The translations under genes were made by a program, and so were the position numbers. Shown here in pieces: positions 26,256 to 35,232 of a stretch of DNA of 64,000 bases. The notes beneath the pieces are model-generated. The model was given only the letters and a program-made list of their open reading frames with translations. It had not been told where the DNA came from and did no database searches. The DNA comes from Sulfurovum sp. (GTDB lineage Bacteria > Campylobacterota > Campylobacteria > Campylobacterales > Sulfurovaceae), in assembly GCA_021166685.1 (NCBI GenBank), contig JAJPEU010000009.1:1-64000 (forward strand), written 5' to 3'. Positions within the stretch are counted from its first letter, which is position 1. Each line of letters starts with the position of its first letter.

Positions 26256-28043
26256 TTATTTAAATTTAACCGGCCCCAAAACTCCCACCGTCGACTGTCC
26301 CATCTCGGCGGCATCTGCATCTGGGTGTTGGGTGACGGCCGTCATATAGCCCCAGCCGTTTACATTTGTGTACCAAAACGGCGATGTAGTTTCTGCGCCC
26401 CTTGAAGTCGCAATAACCCTGTCAAGCTGTTTTGTTTGAGTATTAAAAGCCCAGATGATATTATTTTCATGACTGCTTGTATCTTCGCCGATCATCAAGA
26501 TGTCAGTTCCGGGCAACATTGTCACGTTGTCAGGATTTGAAATTTTATCAAGGTGGCATTTATTACCGTTGGCGTCTGTTTCTATCGTTTCACCCAAAAC
26601 AACCGCTTGCATATCGGTGGCGATCATAGAATCATTAACACTAAACTCATAAACCGCTCCGCAGACATTTTTTGAGAGTTTGATATGGTTTGGGCCGCCA
26701 ATGTCATATTTGCCGGTTCCATTGTCAAGCATCCCCTTGTCAATTTCGCTCATAGCTACATAAAGCTTTTTGCGTACCGGATCATAAGAAACGCCTTCCT
26801 CTTTTCTGAGTTCCGTCGTTGCCCCCCTCATTGCTGCATACCTTCTTGTCTCGAGGGCGGCAGCAGTACTTTCGCTAACACCTGCTTTTATTTTTAAGCA
26901 CTCATGCCCCCAAGAGGTATTGATCGACGCATAACCCTCGGTGCAAACGCCATCAACCGGATCGACTGCATCAAAAAGATCTGAAAATTTCGACATTTTG
27001 GCGACTTCGGCCTTAACAGTCGCATCGTTAAGGCGGGCAAGCTCGATCCACTCAACATTAAAAGATCCGCCGTTTTCAGAGCTTGCTTGGGTAAGTTTTG
27101 CCGCGTACAAAGTTCCGGCACTCAAATCCTCTTCCTTGTCAGCCTTAAACATAAAAAGCCCTACATTGGTGCCATCATCAGACATATACACGGTTTTTTT
27201 GTCAGGCATTACAAATGAAAGCTCATGTGAAAAACGCCCCATTGCATAATGTTTTGCGTAAACCGCTTTACCGTCGGCTCCGATTTTCACTTCCGGGCTC
27301 CAACCGTAAAAATAAGGACTCATTTTTGTCGCGTCGCCGCCAAAGAATTTTGCCGTTTCATCATAATAAACATCTCCCGTTTTACCATCAGCCCCGGCAG
27401 TCTCTCCCACCATTCTGGCATCCGTTTCATACTCTTCTGACCCAAGGTGGGAATTCCATGGGGTTGCCTGTCCGGCGCAGTGGACAAATCCGCCAAATTC
27501 ATCTTTTTGGCTGATAAATTCGAGTGTTCCTGGTTTTGCACTTAATGCTCCGGTTACCGCATCCTGGTTAAGCTCAAATTTATACATGGCGCCGATTTGG
27601 CACTCAAACTGGCTTACCATGTAAAGTTTGCCGTTTTTTTGCAAAATCGATGAAAAATCAAGCCCTGATCCCACTCCGTCGTTTGTTCCGTTGCAAATAT
27701 ACGGGCTTCCGTCAGCAAAAGTTATGGGCTGATCATTTTGATCTTTCGTTTGGCCAAAAATTTCGCCGTTATCGGCTGTATCTGTTGCCATAATGACCGA
27801 AAAATCGATTGGGTTTACAGTACTGTTAACCGTTACCGTTTCCGAATGCTGCAAAGTTAATTTTTGAGCGTCGGTTGAAGGGGTTGGGATCGATGTAAAA
27901 GAAACAGTGTTTGTTCCTGAAATCGTCTCTTGTGGATTTGTGGCAGTAGCTGCAGCAGCCAAATTATCGCTTTCTGTATCTCCGCATCCGCTTAGCAGTG
28001 CAGCTATTGAAGCTGCCGCAATTATAGATATATGTTTTCGCAC
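26256..28043 (-). CDS. PhoX-like (DUF839) lipoprotein
   Basis: A 595-residue exported protein with lipobox LLSGC at residues 16-20, so it is probably lipid-anchored. Landmarks of the PhoX/DUF839 beta-propeller are CAGQATPWNSHLGSEEYETDAR, VYMSDDGTNVGLFMFKAD, SYDPVRKKLYVAMSE and NPDNVTMLPGTDILMIGEDTSSHENNIIWAF. PhoX enzymes are iron-calcium alkaline phosphatases, normally exported by the Tat route; here the signal is a Sec lipoprotein type without twin arginines. Phosphatase activity is thus plausible but not shown. No Pho-box-like site is seen upstream, unlike the phosphate genes later in the window. It is divergent from the following cytochrome gene. Confidence 0.75.
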   Translation of the reverse strand: MRKHISIIAAASIAALLSGCGDTESDNLAAAATATNPQETISGTNTVSFTSIPTPSTDAQKLTLQHSETVTVNSTVNPIDFSVIMATDTADNGEIFGQTKDQNDQPITFADGSPYICNGTNDGVGSGLDFSSILQKNGKLYMVSQFECQIGAMYKFELNQDAVTGALSAKPGTLEFISQKDEFGGFVHCAGQATPWNSHLGSEEYETDARMVGETAGADGKTGDVYYDETAKFFGGDATKMSPYFYGWSPEVKIGADGKAVYAKHYAMGRFSHELSFVMPDKKTVYMSDDGTNVGLFMFKADKEEDLSAGTLYAAKLTQASSENGGSFNVEWIELARLNDATVKAEVAKMSKFSDLFDAVDPVDGVCTEGYASINTSWGHECLKIKAGVSESTAAALETRRYAAMRGATTELRKEEGVSYDPVRKKLYVAMSEIDKGMLDNGTGKYDIGGPNHIKLSKNVCGAVYEFSVNDSMIATDMQAVVLGETIETDANGNKCHLDKISNPDNVTMLPGTDILMIGEDTSSHENNIIWAFNTQTKQLDRVIATSRGAETTSPFWYTNVNGWGYMTAVTQHPDADAAEMGQSTVGVLGPVKFK

Positions 28044-28181
28044 ATGAACTCCTTTTTTTAGATAAATTTCCTCAAAAATTTACAAATAAAAAATTACTTT
28101 TTGGCTACAGCTTCAAGCAGCAAATGTTTTACTTTCGTAATCTTTTTTGAATAGTATGGCAATCAGTAACACATAAGGAAA

Positions 28182-31139
28182 ATGATGAAAAGAAATAATT
28201 TTATTATTTTGTCGGCTTTGCTTGGGGCGGGAACGCTGTTGACCGCTATCGGATGCGGCAGCGGAGGTTCGGGCACAAATTCTTCAGAGCCAACCGATCA
28301 ATACTCCTTCAAAAGTAGCGGCTCCTATCAAACCGGCGAACGCCAATTCTTAGATCTAACCAGCCGCACGATCGCCGCAAACGAGGCAGCCTATATCCCC
28401 TCCCAATGCTACACCAAAAAAGAGGATGAAAAAGGAAACATCCTAAACCCGTGCTATAGCTGCCATACAAAAGGAGCAGAGCCAAACTATCTTAACGACG
28501 ACGATTTGCAGACAAGCTACGAATTTCCCGAATATGCCCTCAAAAACAGGTGGTCAAATCTTTTCAAAGACAAAAGTACTTTAATTTCACAAATAAGCGA
28601 TGACAAAATTCTTTCATACGTTAGAACAAACAATTATTTAAAAGAAGACGGCTCAATCGAGCTTGCCCAAATACTCCAAAATCCTCCTGCGCAATGGGAT
28701 TACGATCAGGACGGCAAATGGGGAGGCTACACACCTGATTGTTATTTCAATTTTGACGATGAAGGGTTTGACAGAAAATACGACGGCGGCTATACGGGAT
28801 GGAGAGCGTTTGTGTATTATCCTTTTTTGGGGACTTTTTGGCCCACAAACGGATCAACGGATGATGTTTTAATAAGGTTTGGTGAAATTTTTATGCAAAA
28901 CAATCAAGGGAGGTTTGATATTGATGTTTACAAAATAAACCTCTCAATCGTAGAGTCACTCATAAAACGCAAAGATATCGCAATCGACCAAACAGACGAA
29001 AACCTCTACGGCGTCGATCTCAACCAAAACGGCAAGCTCGACAATAGCGACAAAATTGTTTACAAATGGGTCGCGCCAAAATATGACGGTTCGAAATATT
29101 ATGATTTTTCAATGTCGTATGTCGGAAAAGCAAAAACCGAACTTGGAAAAAACACGATCCACATAGCGCCTGGGCTTTATCCGGAAAATACAGAGTTTTT
29201 GCACACGGTGCGATATGTTGACCTTGATGATCAAAACAAAACCAAACTTTCAGCCCGCCTAAAAGAGCTTCGATACGGCAAAAAAACATATTGGAGCACA
29301 TACCCGCAACTTTTCAACTCTGTGATGGCGGAAGAAAAAGAAAAAGTCGATTTTCCAGAAAGACTAAAAAAAGTCGAAGGAAATAGCGAATATGGCTTAA
29401 TCGGCGGCCTTGGGTGGACATACCAGGGATTTATCGAAGATTCTCAAGGATTTTTGCGCCCCCAAACCTACGAAGAGAGCCTATCTTGTATCGGCTGTCA
29501 TACGGGGATTGGAGCCACAGATGACGGAACTTTTGCATTCAAGCGCAAATTTGACGATAAAGCTTTCCAAAAAGGATGGAGCCACTGGAGCCAAAAAGGG
29601 CTTGAGGGGATTGCCGAGAGGGTGCTGGAAGATGGCTCGTATGAATTGAGCGTTTATCTTGACACGACCGGCGGGGCTGATGAATTTAGAGAAAACAAAG
29701 AGGCTTATGAAAAGTTTTTTAATGAAGAGGGCATTTTAAAAGCCGATGAGATAAAAACCCTTCACGCCGACATTTCGCACCTATTGTATCCATCTGTGCA
29801 AAGAGCGTTGGTTCTGAATAAAGCTTACAAAACGATCGTGGAGGAGCAAAGTTTTATTTACGGCAGAGATACCGTTTTGGAGCCGGTGAAAAATGTTTAC
29901 GAGGAAATCACCGACGAAATTTTAGCAAAAGATTTTAGCAGCTACGGCTCAAAAAGCGATGCCTGGTATGCCGATATTTCCCACGAACTCTATGAATGGA
30001 ATGAGGGCGATATCAATGCCTCAAGATCAGTCTTGATCGAAGAATCAGACCTCCCTTCCGCCCCAACCCACTCACACAGGGTGAGCGATCTGCTCCTTGT
30101 GACGGAGAGCGATTATTCGCGCATAGCGATCATCGACGGCGACACGCTAAGCATCGCCGGAAGATTTGAATCCGGATACAGGGCGCACGGCTACACTTTC
30201 AGCCCCGACGGAAGATTTGCCTACAACCTTGGAAGAGACGGCTGGCTTTACAGATATGACCTGTATTCGCTCAAAGCTGTTGCCAAAATAAGAGTCGGGA
30301 TCGATGCAAGAGGGATTGCGATTTCAAATGACGGCAAATATTTGATTGCCGGACTTTATGTTCCAAAAGGGGCGGTCATCCTCAATGCGAAAACGCTTGA
30401 ATTGATAAAATTTATAGATTCAAGCGATATAAACTCGAGAGTTTGCTCGGTCAACGATACAGAAGGATTTTTCTTTTTGGCAATGAAAGAGGGCGGAGAG
30501 GTTTGGAAAATAGATTATAACGATCCCTCTTTTGCAATCACGAAAGCAACCGACGCAGGAGAGATGCTCCACGATGGCTATTTTTCAAACGATAATTCTA
30601 CCTATTTTGTAGCCTCTTACGATCATTTGGCCGCCGTAGATGCAAACACGATGCAAATCAAAGCAAAACTCCAAACAGGGCTTATGCCTCACCCCGGATC
30701 TGCGGCAATATGGGAGGCTGATGGAAAAAAATATACTTCGATCGTTCATATGGGCGAGGGCAAAAACACGATCTTTGATCCGGACACCCTTGAAATCTTA
30801 GGAAGCGTGAGCGCAAGTGCCGGCGGAATGAACCCAAGGACTACGCCGCTGATGAAGTATGTTTGGTTTGACACAATGTTTGAGCCTTCAAAAAATGAGA
30901 TCACAGTTCATGAAAAAACTCCGCCGTTTAACGTGCTCAAGAGGATAACCGACGGGATCTACACCCTGCACCCCGAACCTGATGCCGACGGGGATTATGT
31001 TTTTGTGAGCGATTGGGACGGCAACAAGATCAGAGTTTACGACGACGAAACTCTGGAGCTTGTCAAAACGATAGACAATATCATGACACCGACGGGGATT
31101 TTTTCAACAAACAGAATAAACGAAAATCTGGGGCATTAA
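28182..31139 (+). CDS. Lipoprotein with two c-haem sites and a cytochrome-d1-like propeller
   Basis: A 985-residue exported protein with lipobox TAIGC (Cys25). The first 600 residues carry two c-type haem motifs, CYSCH at 91-95 and CIGCH at 436-440. Residues about 630-980 resemble the d1-haem propeller of NirS/NirF: AHGYTFSPDGRFAYNLGRDG, MLHDGYFS, LMPHPGSA, and TPTGIFSTN near the end. His669, His797 and His837 fall where the d1 axial ligand and the two active-site histidines occur in nitrite reductase, with 40 residues between the last two, as in the known enzyme (about 42). No d1-synthesis genes are in the window, so the propeller could be haem-free. Activity is unknown; a nitrite or electron-transfer role is inferred. 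Confidence 0.75.
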   Translation: MMKRNNFIILSALLGAGTLLTAIGCGSGGSGTNSSEPTDQYSFKSSGSYQTGERQFLDLTSRTIAANEAAYIPSQCYTKKEDEKGNILNPCYSCHTKGAEPNYLNDDDLQTSYEFPEYALKNRWSNLFKDKSTLISQISDDKILSYVRTNNYLKEDGSIELAQILQNPPAQWDYDQDGKWGGYTPDCYFNFDDEGFDRKYDGGYTGWRAFVYYPFLGTFWPTNGSTDDVLIRFGEIFMQNNQGRFDIDVYKINLSIVESLIKRKDIAIDQTDENLYGVDLNQNGKLDNSDKIVYKWVAPKYDGSKYYDFSMSYVGKAKTELGKNTIHIAPGLYPENTEFLHTVRYVDLDDQNKTKLSARLKELRYGKKTYWSTYPQLFNSVMAEEKEKVDFPERLKKVEGNSEYGLIGGLGWTYQGFIEDSQGFLRPQTYEESLSCIGCHTGIGATDDGTFAFKRKFDDKAFQKGWSHWSQKGLEGIAERVLEDGSYELSVYLDTTGGADEFRENKEAYEKFFNEEGILKADEIKTLHADISHLLYPSVQRALVLNKAYKTIVEEQSFIYGRDTVLEPVKNVYEEITDEILAKDFSSYGSKSDAWYADISHELYEWNEGDINASRSVLIEESDLPSAPTHSHRVSDLLLVTESDYSRIAIIDGDTLSIAGRFESGYRAHGYTFSPDGRFAYNLGRDGWLYRYDLYSLKAVAKIRVGIDARGIAISNDGKYLIAGLYVPKGAVILNAKTLELIKFIDSSDINSRVCSVNDTEGFFFLAMKEGGEVWKIDYNDPSFAITKATDAGEMLHDGYFSNDNSTYFVASYDHLAAVDANTMQIKAKLQTGLMPHPGSAAIWEADGKKYTSIVHMGEGKNTIFDPDTLEILGSVSASAGGMNPRTTPLMKYVWFDTMFEPSKNEITVHEKTPPFNVLKRITDGIYTLHPEPDADGDYVFVSDWDGNKIRVYDDETLELVKTIDNIMTPTGIFSTNRINENLGH

Positions 31140-31193
31140 AAGAAAACGGCAACGACTGTATCTATCTGCGGTCATAGATTTATTCGCTCGCAC

Positions 31194-31228
31194 GGTTTAA
31201 AGCCGCTAAAAAATAGAAGCTTTAAGCC
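31194..31228 (+). terminator. Possible hairpin after the cytochrome gene
   Basis: GGTTTAAAGC pairs with GCTTTAAGCC over ten positions (one G-T) with a 15-base loop. No T run follows, so it is a weak terminator candidate. Confidence 0.3.
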
Positions 31229-31348
31229 CATTCTGATCTCCCTCCTATTCCCGCCATCTATCTTTTTAAAAGTCCAAAAAACCCCTAAAATACAGACTTC
31301 CGGAAGTTTAAATCTCGATTGCGGCGAAATTGTGTGCAAATACATTTT

Positions 31349-31954
31349 TTAGTTGACCTTTTTAATCTCCAGATCAATGATCTGCAAAGGCTCCTTGCTT
31401 TGAATGCGTAAAAAAATATTGGCGGGCTTATCTATCGTAAATTGAAGTGCCTTCTCTTTTTCATCAGGACAAACCGATACATGAAGATAATGCTCAAAAT
31501 AATCCGAAAAGACTTCAACAGCGAAGAGGATCTTCTCTTTTATCTTGATCTCGACGTGATATTTGCCCTCTTTCAGAATTCCCAAAGGGATAAAATAACC
31601 TTTGGCCGAAGGCAGAGCGAAAGACACAAGGTCCTTTGATTCCCACTTCCCATTATCCGGCATCCACAATGCGCACTCTGTTTTCATGTAATTTAAGAGG
31701 CTAAAAAGCTCTTCTGTCTCCTCTTTGGAAATGTTTGCATCTTCTGCATAGCGTTTTATATGCCTGCTTGTCGTGCTGTTCTCTGTATCGTAACTGAGTC
31801 TCCCGCTGCATTGGCCCTCATGACACTTTGCACAAAGTGTATTAAAAATTACCGCTGTTTTTGTACTGGCGATTTCTGCTTTAGAAGCCGACAAGAGGGG
31901 TGAAGAAAAAGCGGCAAAGAGTATCAGCAGCCATAAATATTTTATAGTTTTCAT
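31349..31954 (-). CDS. Exported monohaem cytochrome-like protein
   Basis: A 201-residue protein with a signal peptide (LWLLILFAAFSSPLLSAS) and one haem motif CAKCH at about residues 41-45. After a short helical c-type part (to about residue 95), the C-terminal half is a beta-rich region of unknown fold (EGKYHVEIKIKEKILFAVEVF). It faces the larger cytochrome convergently. It may accept or donate electrons in the same periplasmic chain; I do not recognise a named family. Confidence 0.7.
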   Translation of the reverse strand: MKTIKYLWLLILFAAFSSPLLSASKAEIASTKTAVIFNTLCAKCHEGQCSGRLSYDTENSTTSRHIKRYAEDANISKEETEELFSLLNYMKTECALWMPDNGKWESKDLVSFALPSAKGYFIPLGILKEGKYHVEIKIKEKILFAVEVFSDYFEHYLHVSVCPDEKEKALQFTIDKPANIFLRIQSKEPLQIIDLEIKKVN

Positions 31955-32477
31955 CCTAACACCTGTCTCTTTAAAGATATGTTTACTTCTTAAAACACAG
32001 TGATTTTACGATAGTGTCTGAAGAATTTTGTACATTCATCATCAGCTTTTTTAATTTATTCCAAATTTCCCCAAACTGACATTATACATACGAATGGCCT
32101 CATCCGTCAATATTTGCCAAAGAAAAGAGATCTAACTCAAATATCTAAGGAGAAAATCATTACTATACAGGAAAAGCTAAACCATAAACCAATTGATTCG
32201 GTTTCAATACTTTAGCATCATGCGCTAAGAGTATTTTTCCTAACACATTTTCCGTATAAGGCTGCTTCTCTCGGCTACAAAGGCATCAAAGGATTAATTG
32301 ATTATCGAGAGGTTCTTGTGATGCAAAATAAAAGTATACCTTTCCATCAGGGACGATGGGAATGAAGAAAACAAAAAAGAATAATGTTGGTATCCCCTTC
32401 TTTACTGCAGATCAAAACTCTCTTTTGGTATCCGTCCCGCGAAGGGAGGATCCGATCTGGAGGGGATTTTTTATGTC
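31955..32477. other. 523-base stretch without a recognisable gene
   Basis: No frame is long enough or resembles a known protein. I see no promoter or repeat that I can defend, apart from small imperfect inverted repeats near 32430-32455. Confidence 0.4.
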
Positions 32478-32900
32478 TCAGTATTCATCACGCAAAATAT
32501 TGTGACAACGAAAACATGCATGCTCTATGTAGGTATAAGCCCTTTGAGCTTCTTCTCTGCGTACTAAGCCTGATTGATTGTGTTTATTGTCAATGGAATC
32601 CAAGATGATTTGGACATTATGACTTATGATCTGTGCACTCATAACAGCTTCGCTGGCTTTATGTTTTTTGTTTTCCGGAAGCATTTCAGAAAATTTATCT
32701 TTATTGCCCAACAATTCTTGCGCATGTTTGGCAAAACTGTTGACGGCGCTTCTTACCTTCTCTTTATCGCTTGTGATAAATCCATTGTGTACTTCTCCAA
32801 GCTCCGAATTGAGAAGCTGCATATTCGACTTAAGATCATACGCAAAAAGCGATGTAGACAAGAACGCTATGAAACCCATTGCTGCTATTTTTCTTAACAT
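32478..32900 (-). CDS. Cytochrome c'-like protein
   Basis: A 140-residue protein from the ATG at 32900, chosen because AAAGGAG lies just upstream; the in-frame codon at 32933 has no such site. It has a signal peptide (KIAAMGFIAFLSTSLFA) and a helical body with a single haem motif CFRCH close to the C-terminus, the arrangement of cytochrome c' and related four-helix cytochromes. Such proteins bind NO or carry electrons. Its place near the d1-like lipoprotein is suggestive of nitrogen-oxide chemistry, but this is an inference. Confidence 0.7.
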   Translation of the reverse strand: MLRKIAAMGFIAFLSTSLFAYDLKSNMQLLNSELGEVHNGFITSDKEKVRSAVNSFAKHAQELLGNKDKFSEMLPENKKHKASEAVMSAQIISHNVQIILDSIDNKHNQSGLVRREEAQRAYTYIEHACFRCHNILRDEY

Positions 32901-33510
32901 AATTTGACTCCTTTGTTTTTTATTACAATCCATTGTAGCATAATATTTTTGTTTAAAATATAAATTTATTATATTTTATTAAAAAATAAATATATCTATG
33001 ATGCAATAAAAATGATTCAATAAATTTATTAAATTTAATATATCTTCTTCATAAACGTAAACTATATACATTGAAACAAGACGAGATTAAATGATTTTTA
33101 TTGATTTTAAGATTTATTTGGAAAACATAGGGCGTATGCACAAGTATATATAGGGGCCAGGCGATAGCGGTAGCATCCTTCTCCATCTCTCTTTTTATTG
33201 TCTTGCTTATCGTTGGCTATGCCAGCTGCAATACTTTAGCCATCATATGCCAAGAGGGTCCTTTCTTCCCCTCTCTTCCATGCTTGTATAGACAACGGAT
33301 ACAGTACACAATCATAAAGGGACACACTTTACACTTTTTCAATAAAAAAGTTATTATTTTTATTTATCGTATCAAACTTTTCATATAGCAAATATCAACA
33401 AACAGGAAAACTTTGGTTTGAAATATTATAAATATTGCAATTTGTCATATTTTCTAAACCATTTTCTTTTTTATAGATAAAATTGTTTTGGGTTTTACAA
33501 AGGTATAATT
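32901..33510. other. 610-base AT-rich stretch without a clear gene
   Basis: Very AT-rich, with a possible decayed membrane-protein frame around 33146-33388 (hydrophobic ASFSISLFIVLLIVGYASC) that has no convincing start. A TATAAT-like hexamer lies at 33504-33509, directly before the truncated methyltransferase. Confidence 0.4.
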
Positions 33511-33645
33511 ATGAAAATTGAAAATCTAAATATTAGGCGACAAATGACAATTAGATTTGACGGGAATTCAAAGATTGCTTCTGCTAAATACAAAACAATA
33601 GACTTGTTTGCGGGCATAGGCGGTATAAGACTTGGCTTAAAGTAG
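33511..33645 (+). pseudogene. Truncated DNA cytosine-C5 methyltransferase
   Basis: A 44-codon frame whose last 15 residues, IDLFAGIGGIRLGLK, are the S-adenosylmethionine-binding motif I of C5 cytosine methyltransferases. The frame then stops with TAG and nothing of the catalytic PCQ motif or target-recognition region follows, so the gene has been reduced to its start. It precedes a restriction-endonuclease-like gene, which suggests a broken restriction-modification locus. Confidence 0.8.
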
Positions 33646-33681
33646 GCTTCTTTCCATCTAGGAATTGCAGGATAAACTTTT

Positions 33682-34458
33682 ATGAATAAAACAAACGGCA
33701 ATAAACATAAAAACTATGAAATATTAAATCTTATAGGGTATGGGCTTTCAAAATTTAATGATGATTTTATTAAAGAATTTGGTTTTTATACAAAAACAGC
33801 ATTTTATGAATATTGCGTATTAAATGGTATCGCACAAACTATAGGAACAATAAAAAATAGAATGGATTTGTTTGATCATTTCTTTCCAGAAAATGGGAGA
33901 AAAGGCTGGTGGCAAAAAGGTGATACCTATCTTCATCGAAAAACTTTAATAGATAGCCTTTTTGGAAATGAGAATGCACACGGATATGCTAATATAGTTA
34001 AGCTTTATATGCAAGAAAACTTCGATGTGAAAGATATTGTTGTAAATGCAAAACCAATAATCAAATCACGATTTAAAAAACTTCAAGAAACAGGGCTGGA
34101 AGCAGAACTTTATTTTATGAATAATTTTGAGCAAATAGATGAATTTAGACTTGGTATTTTGGAAGACGCAAGATTGTATGGTGATGGTTATGATTTTCAA
34201 ATAAGTGTAAATAATGCTTTATATTTAGCTGAAATAAAAGGTATTAGAGAGAAAAAAGGTAAATTTAGACTTACTGAAAATGAATATAATAAAGCTTTTG
34301 AATATAAAGATGATTATATTGTTACTTTAGTTTTGAATATGAATGATTTACCAACATTTCTAACAATAGAAAACCCAATTAAAAATTTAAAATTTGAAGA
34401 AAGAATAATAAATTCAAAAATACTAAAGGAATATCATTTAGTGGATGAAATATGTTGA
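33682..34458 (+). CDS. Restriction-endonuclease-like protein (DUF3883-type PD-(D/E)xK)
   Basis: A 258-residue protein whose region 135-215 resembles the DUF3883/PD-(D/E)xK nuclease fold: GLEAELYFMNNF, then YGDGYDFQI with Asp171, and YLAEIKGIREKKGKFRLTENEYNKAFEY with Glu184 and Lys186. These could be the catalytic D-ExK residues. Its AT content is visibly higher than that of its neighbours. It follows a truncated methyltransferase, so it may be the orphan endonuclease of a former type II system; without a working methylase nearby it should be inactive, unless protection is provided elsewhere. Confidence 0.65.
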   Translation: MNKTNGNKHKNYEILNLIGYGLSKFNDDFIKEFGFYTKTAFYEYCVLNGIAQTIGTIKNRMDLFDHFFPENGRKGWWQKGDTYLHRKTLIDSLFGNENAHGYANIVKLYMQENFDVKDIVVNAKPIIKSRFKKLQETGLEAELYFMNNFEQIDEFRLGILEDARLYGDGYDFQISVNNALYLAEIKGIREKKGKFRLTENEYNKAFEYKDDYIVTLVLNMNDLPTFLTIENPIKNLKFEERIINSKILKEYHLVDEIC

Positions 34459-34691
34459 ACTTTGAAGATAAAAAACGATATTTTGAAAAAATTTTAGAGG
34501 CAGAAAACGACTATCTTAGAGAAGAATTATACTTATATTTTTTTACATTAGAACAAGGGAATTTTGATTTTTTGCATAATTGCAATAATTATAATGATAT
34601 TGAACAAAAAACAAATTATCTTATTTCTAAGATTGCCAAACATGAACATGAGGATTGTATATCAAATATTATAGAGAGTTATCAAGGATAA
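34452..34691 (+). CDS. Small hypothetical protein of the restriction locus
   Basis: A 79-residue acidic protein with a helical look, aromatic and Glu-rich (ENDYLREELYLYFFTLEQGNFDFLHN). Its ATG overlaps the end of the nuclease-like gene, implying coupled translation. I recognise no family; it could be an accessory or controller of the restriction locus. Confidence 0.5.
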   Translation: MLNFEDKKRYFEKILEAENDYLREELYLYFFTLEQGNFDFLHNCNNYNDIEQKTNYLISKIAKHEHEDCISNIIESYQG

Positions 34692-34776
34692 GTTTGTCAA
34701 AATTGAAAAAGAAATCAAGCGATTCTATATTTTAGGGCTTTATATGGATTTGTGCGGATTGGTGAAAATTGGAGGA

Positions 34777-34852
34777 TGGTGGAGCATAGCGGGCTCGAAC
34801 CGCTGACCTCTTCGCTGCCAGCGAAGCGCTCTCCCAGCTGAGCTAATGCCCC
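34777..34852 (-). tRNA. tRNA-Ala(GGC)
   Basis: A 76-base tRNA with encoded CCA. The anticodon loop CTGGCAG gives GGC, and the acceptor stem GGGGCAT/ATGCTCC contains the G3-U70 pair that identifies alanine tRNAs. It lies right beside the AT-rich restriction remnant, a usual place for integrated DNA. Confidence 0.95.
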
Positions 34853-34915
34853 ACAAGTTGGAAGAATAAAATTTTACCACAAAATAGGTAAAAATTACCT
34901 ATCTTTTTTTACATT

Positions 34916-35197
34916 TTATGAACGGCTTGTGATTTCTAAAAGATGATAGCCAAACTGTGTCTTTACAGGTCCGTGAACAACCCCGATCTCATCGCTGAAA
35001 ACCACTTTATCAAATTCAGGAACCATTTGTCCTTGTCTGAAATTTCCAAGCTCCCCGCCTCTGGTTCCCGACGGACAGAGTGAATGATCCCTTGCGGCCT
35101 CTTCAAAACTGATTTCTCCTGCATTGATCTTCTTTTTAAGTTCATTGCAAAGCACTTCGTCTTTTACTAAAATATGTCTGGCACTTGCTGTTTTCAT
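34916..35197 (-). CDS. ppiC: Parvulin-type peptidyl-prolyl isomerase
   Basis: Cytosolic PpiC-type isomerase of 93 residues from the ATG at 35197, which has AAGGAAAAT before it (an in-frame ATG at 35224 would add nine polar residues). Typical motifs are SARHILVKDE, SGTRGGELGNFRQGQMVPEFD and GPVKTQFGYHLLEI. It helps folding by turning proline bonds. Confidence 0.92.
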   Translation of the reverse strand: MKTASARHILVKDEVLCNELKKKINAGEISFEEAARDHSLCPSGTRGGELGNFRQGQMVPEFDKVVFSDEIGVVHGPVKTQFGYHLLEITSRS

Positions 35198-35232
35198 ATT
35201 ATTTTCCTTTTTTTGATTTGACAATTTGTCTT

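Noticed and set aside
33146..33388. Hydrophobic frame with a membrane-like segment
   Set aside because: No credible start or ribosome site and embedded in AT-rich decayed sequence; kept only as part of the gene-free stretch.
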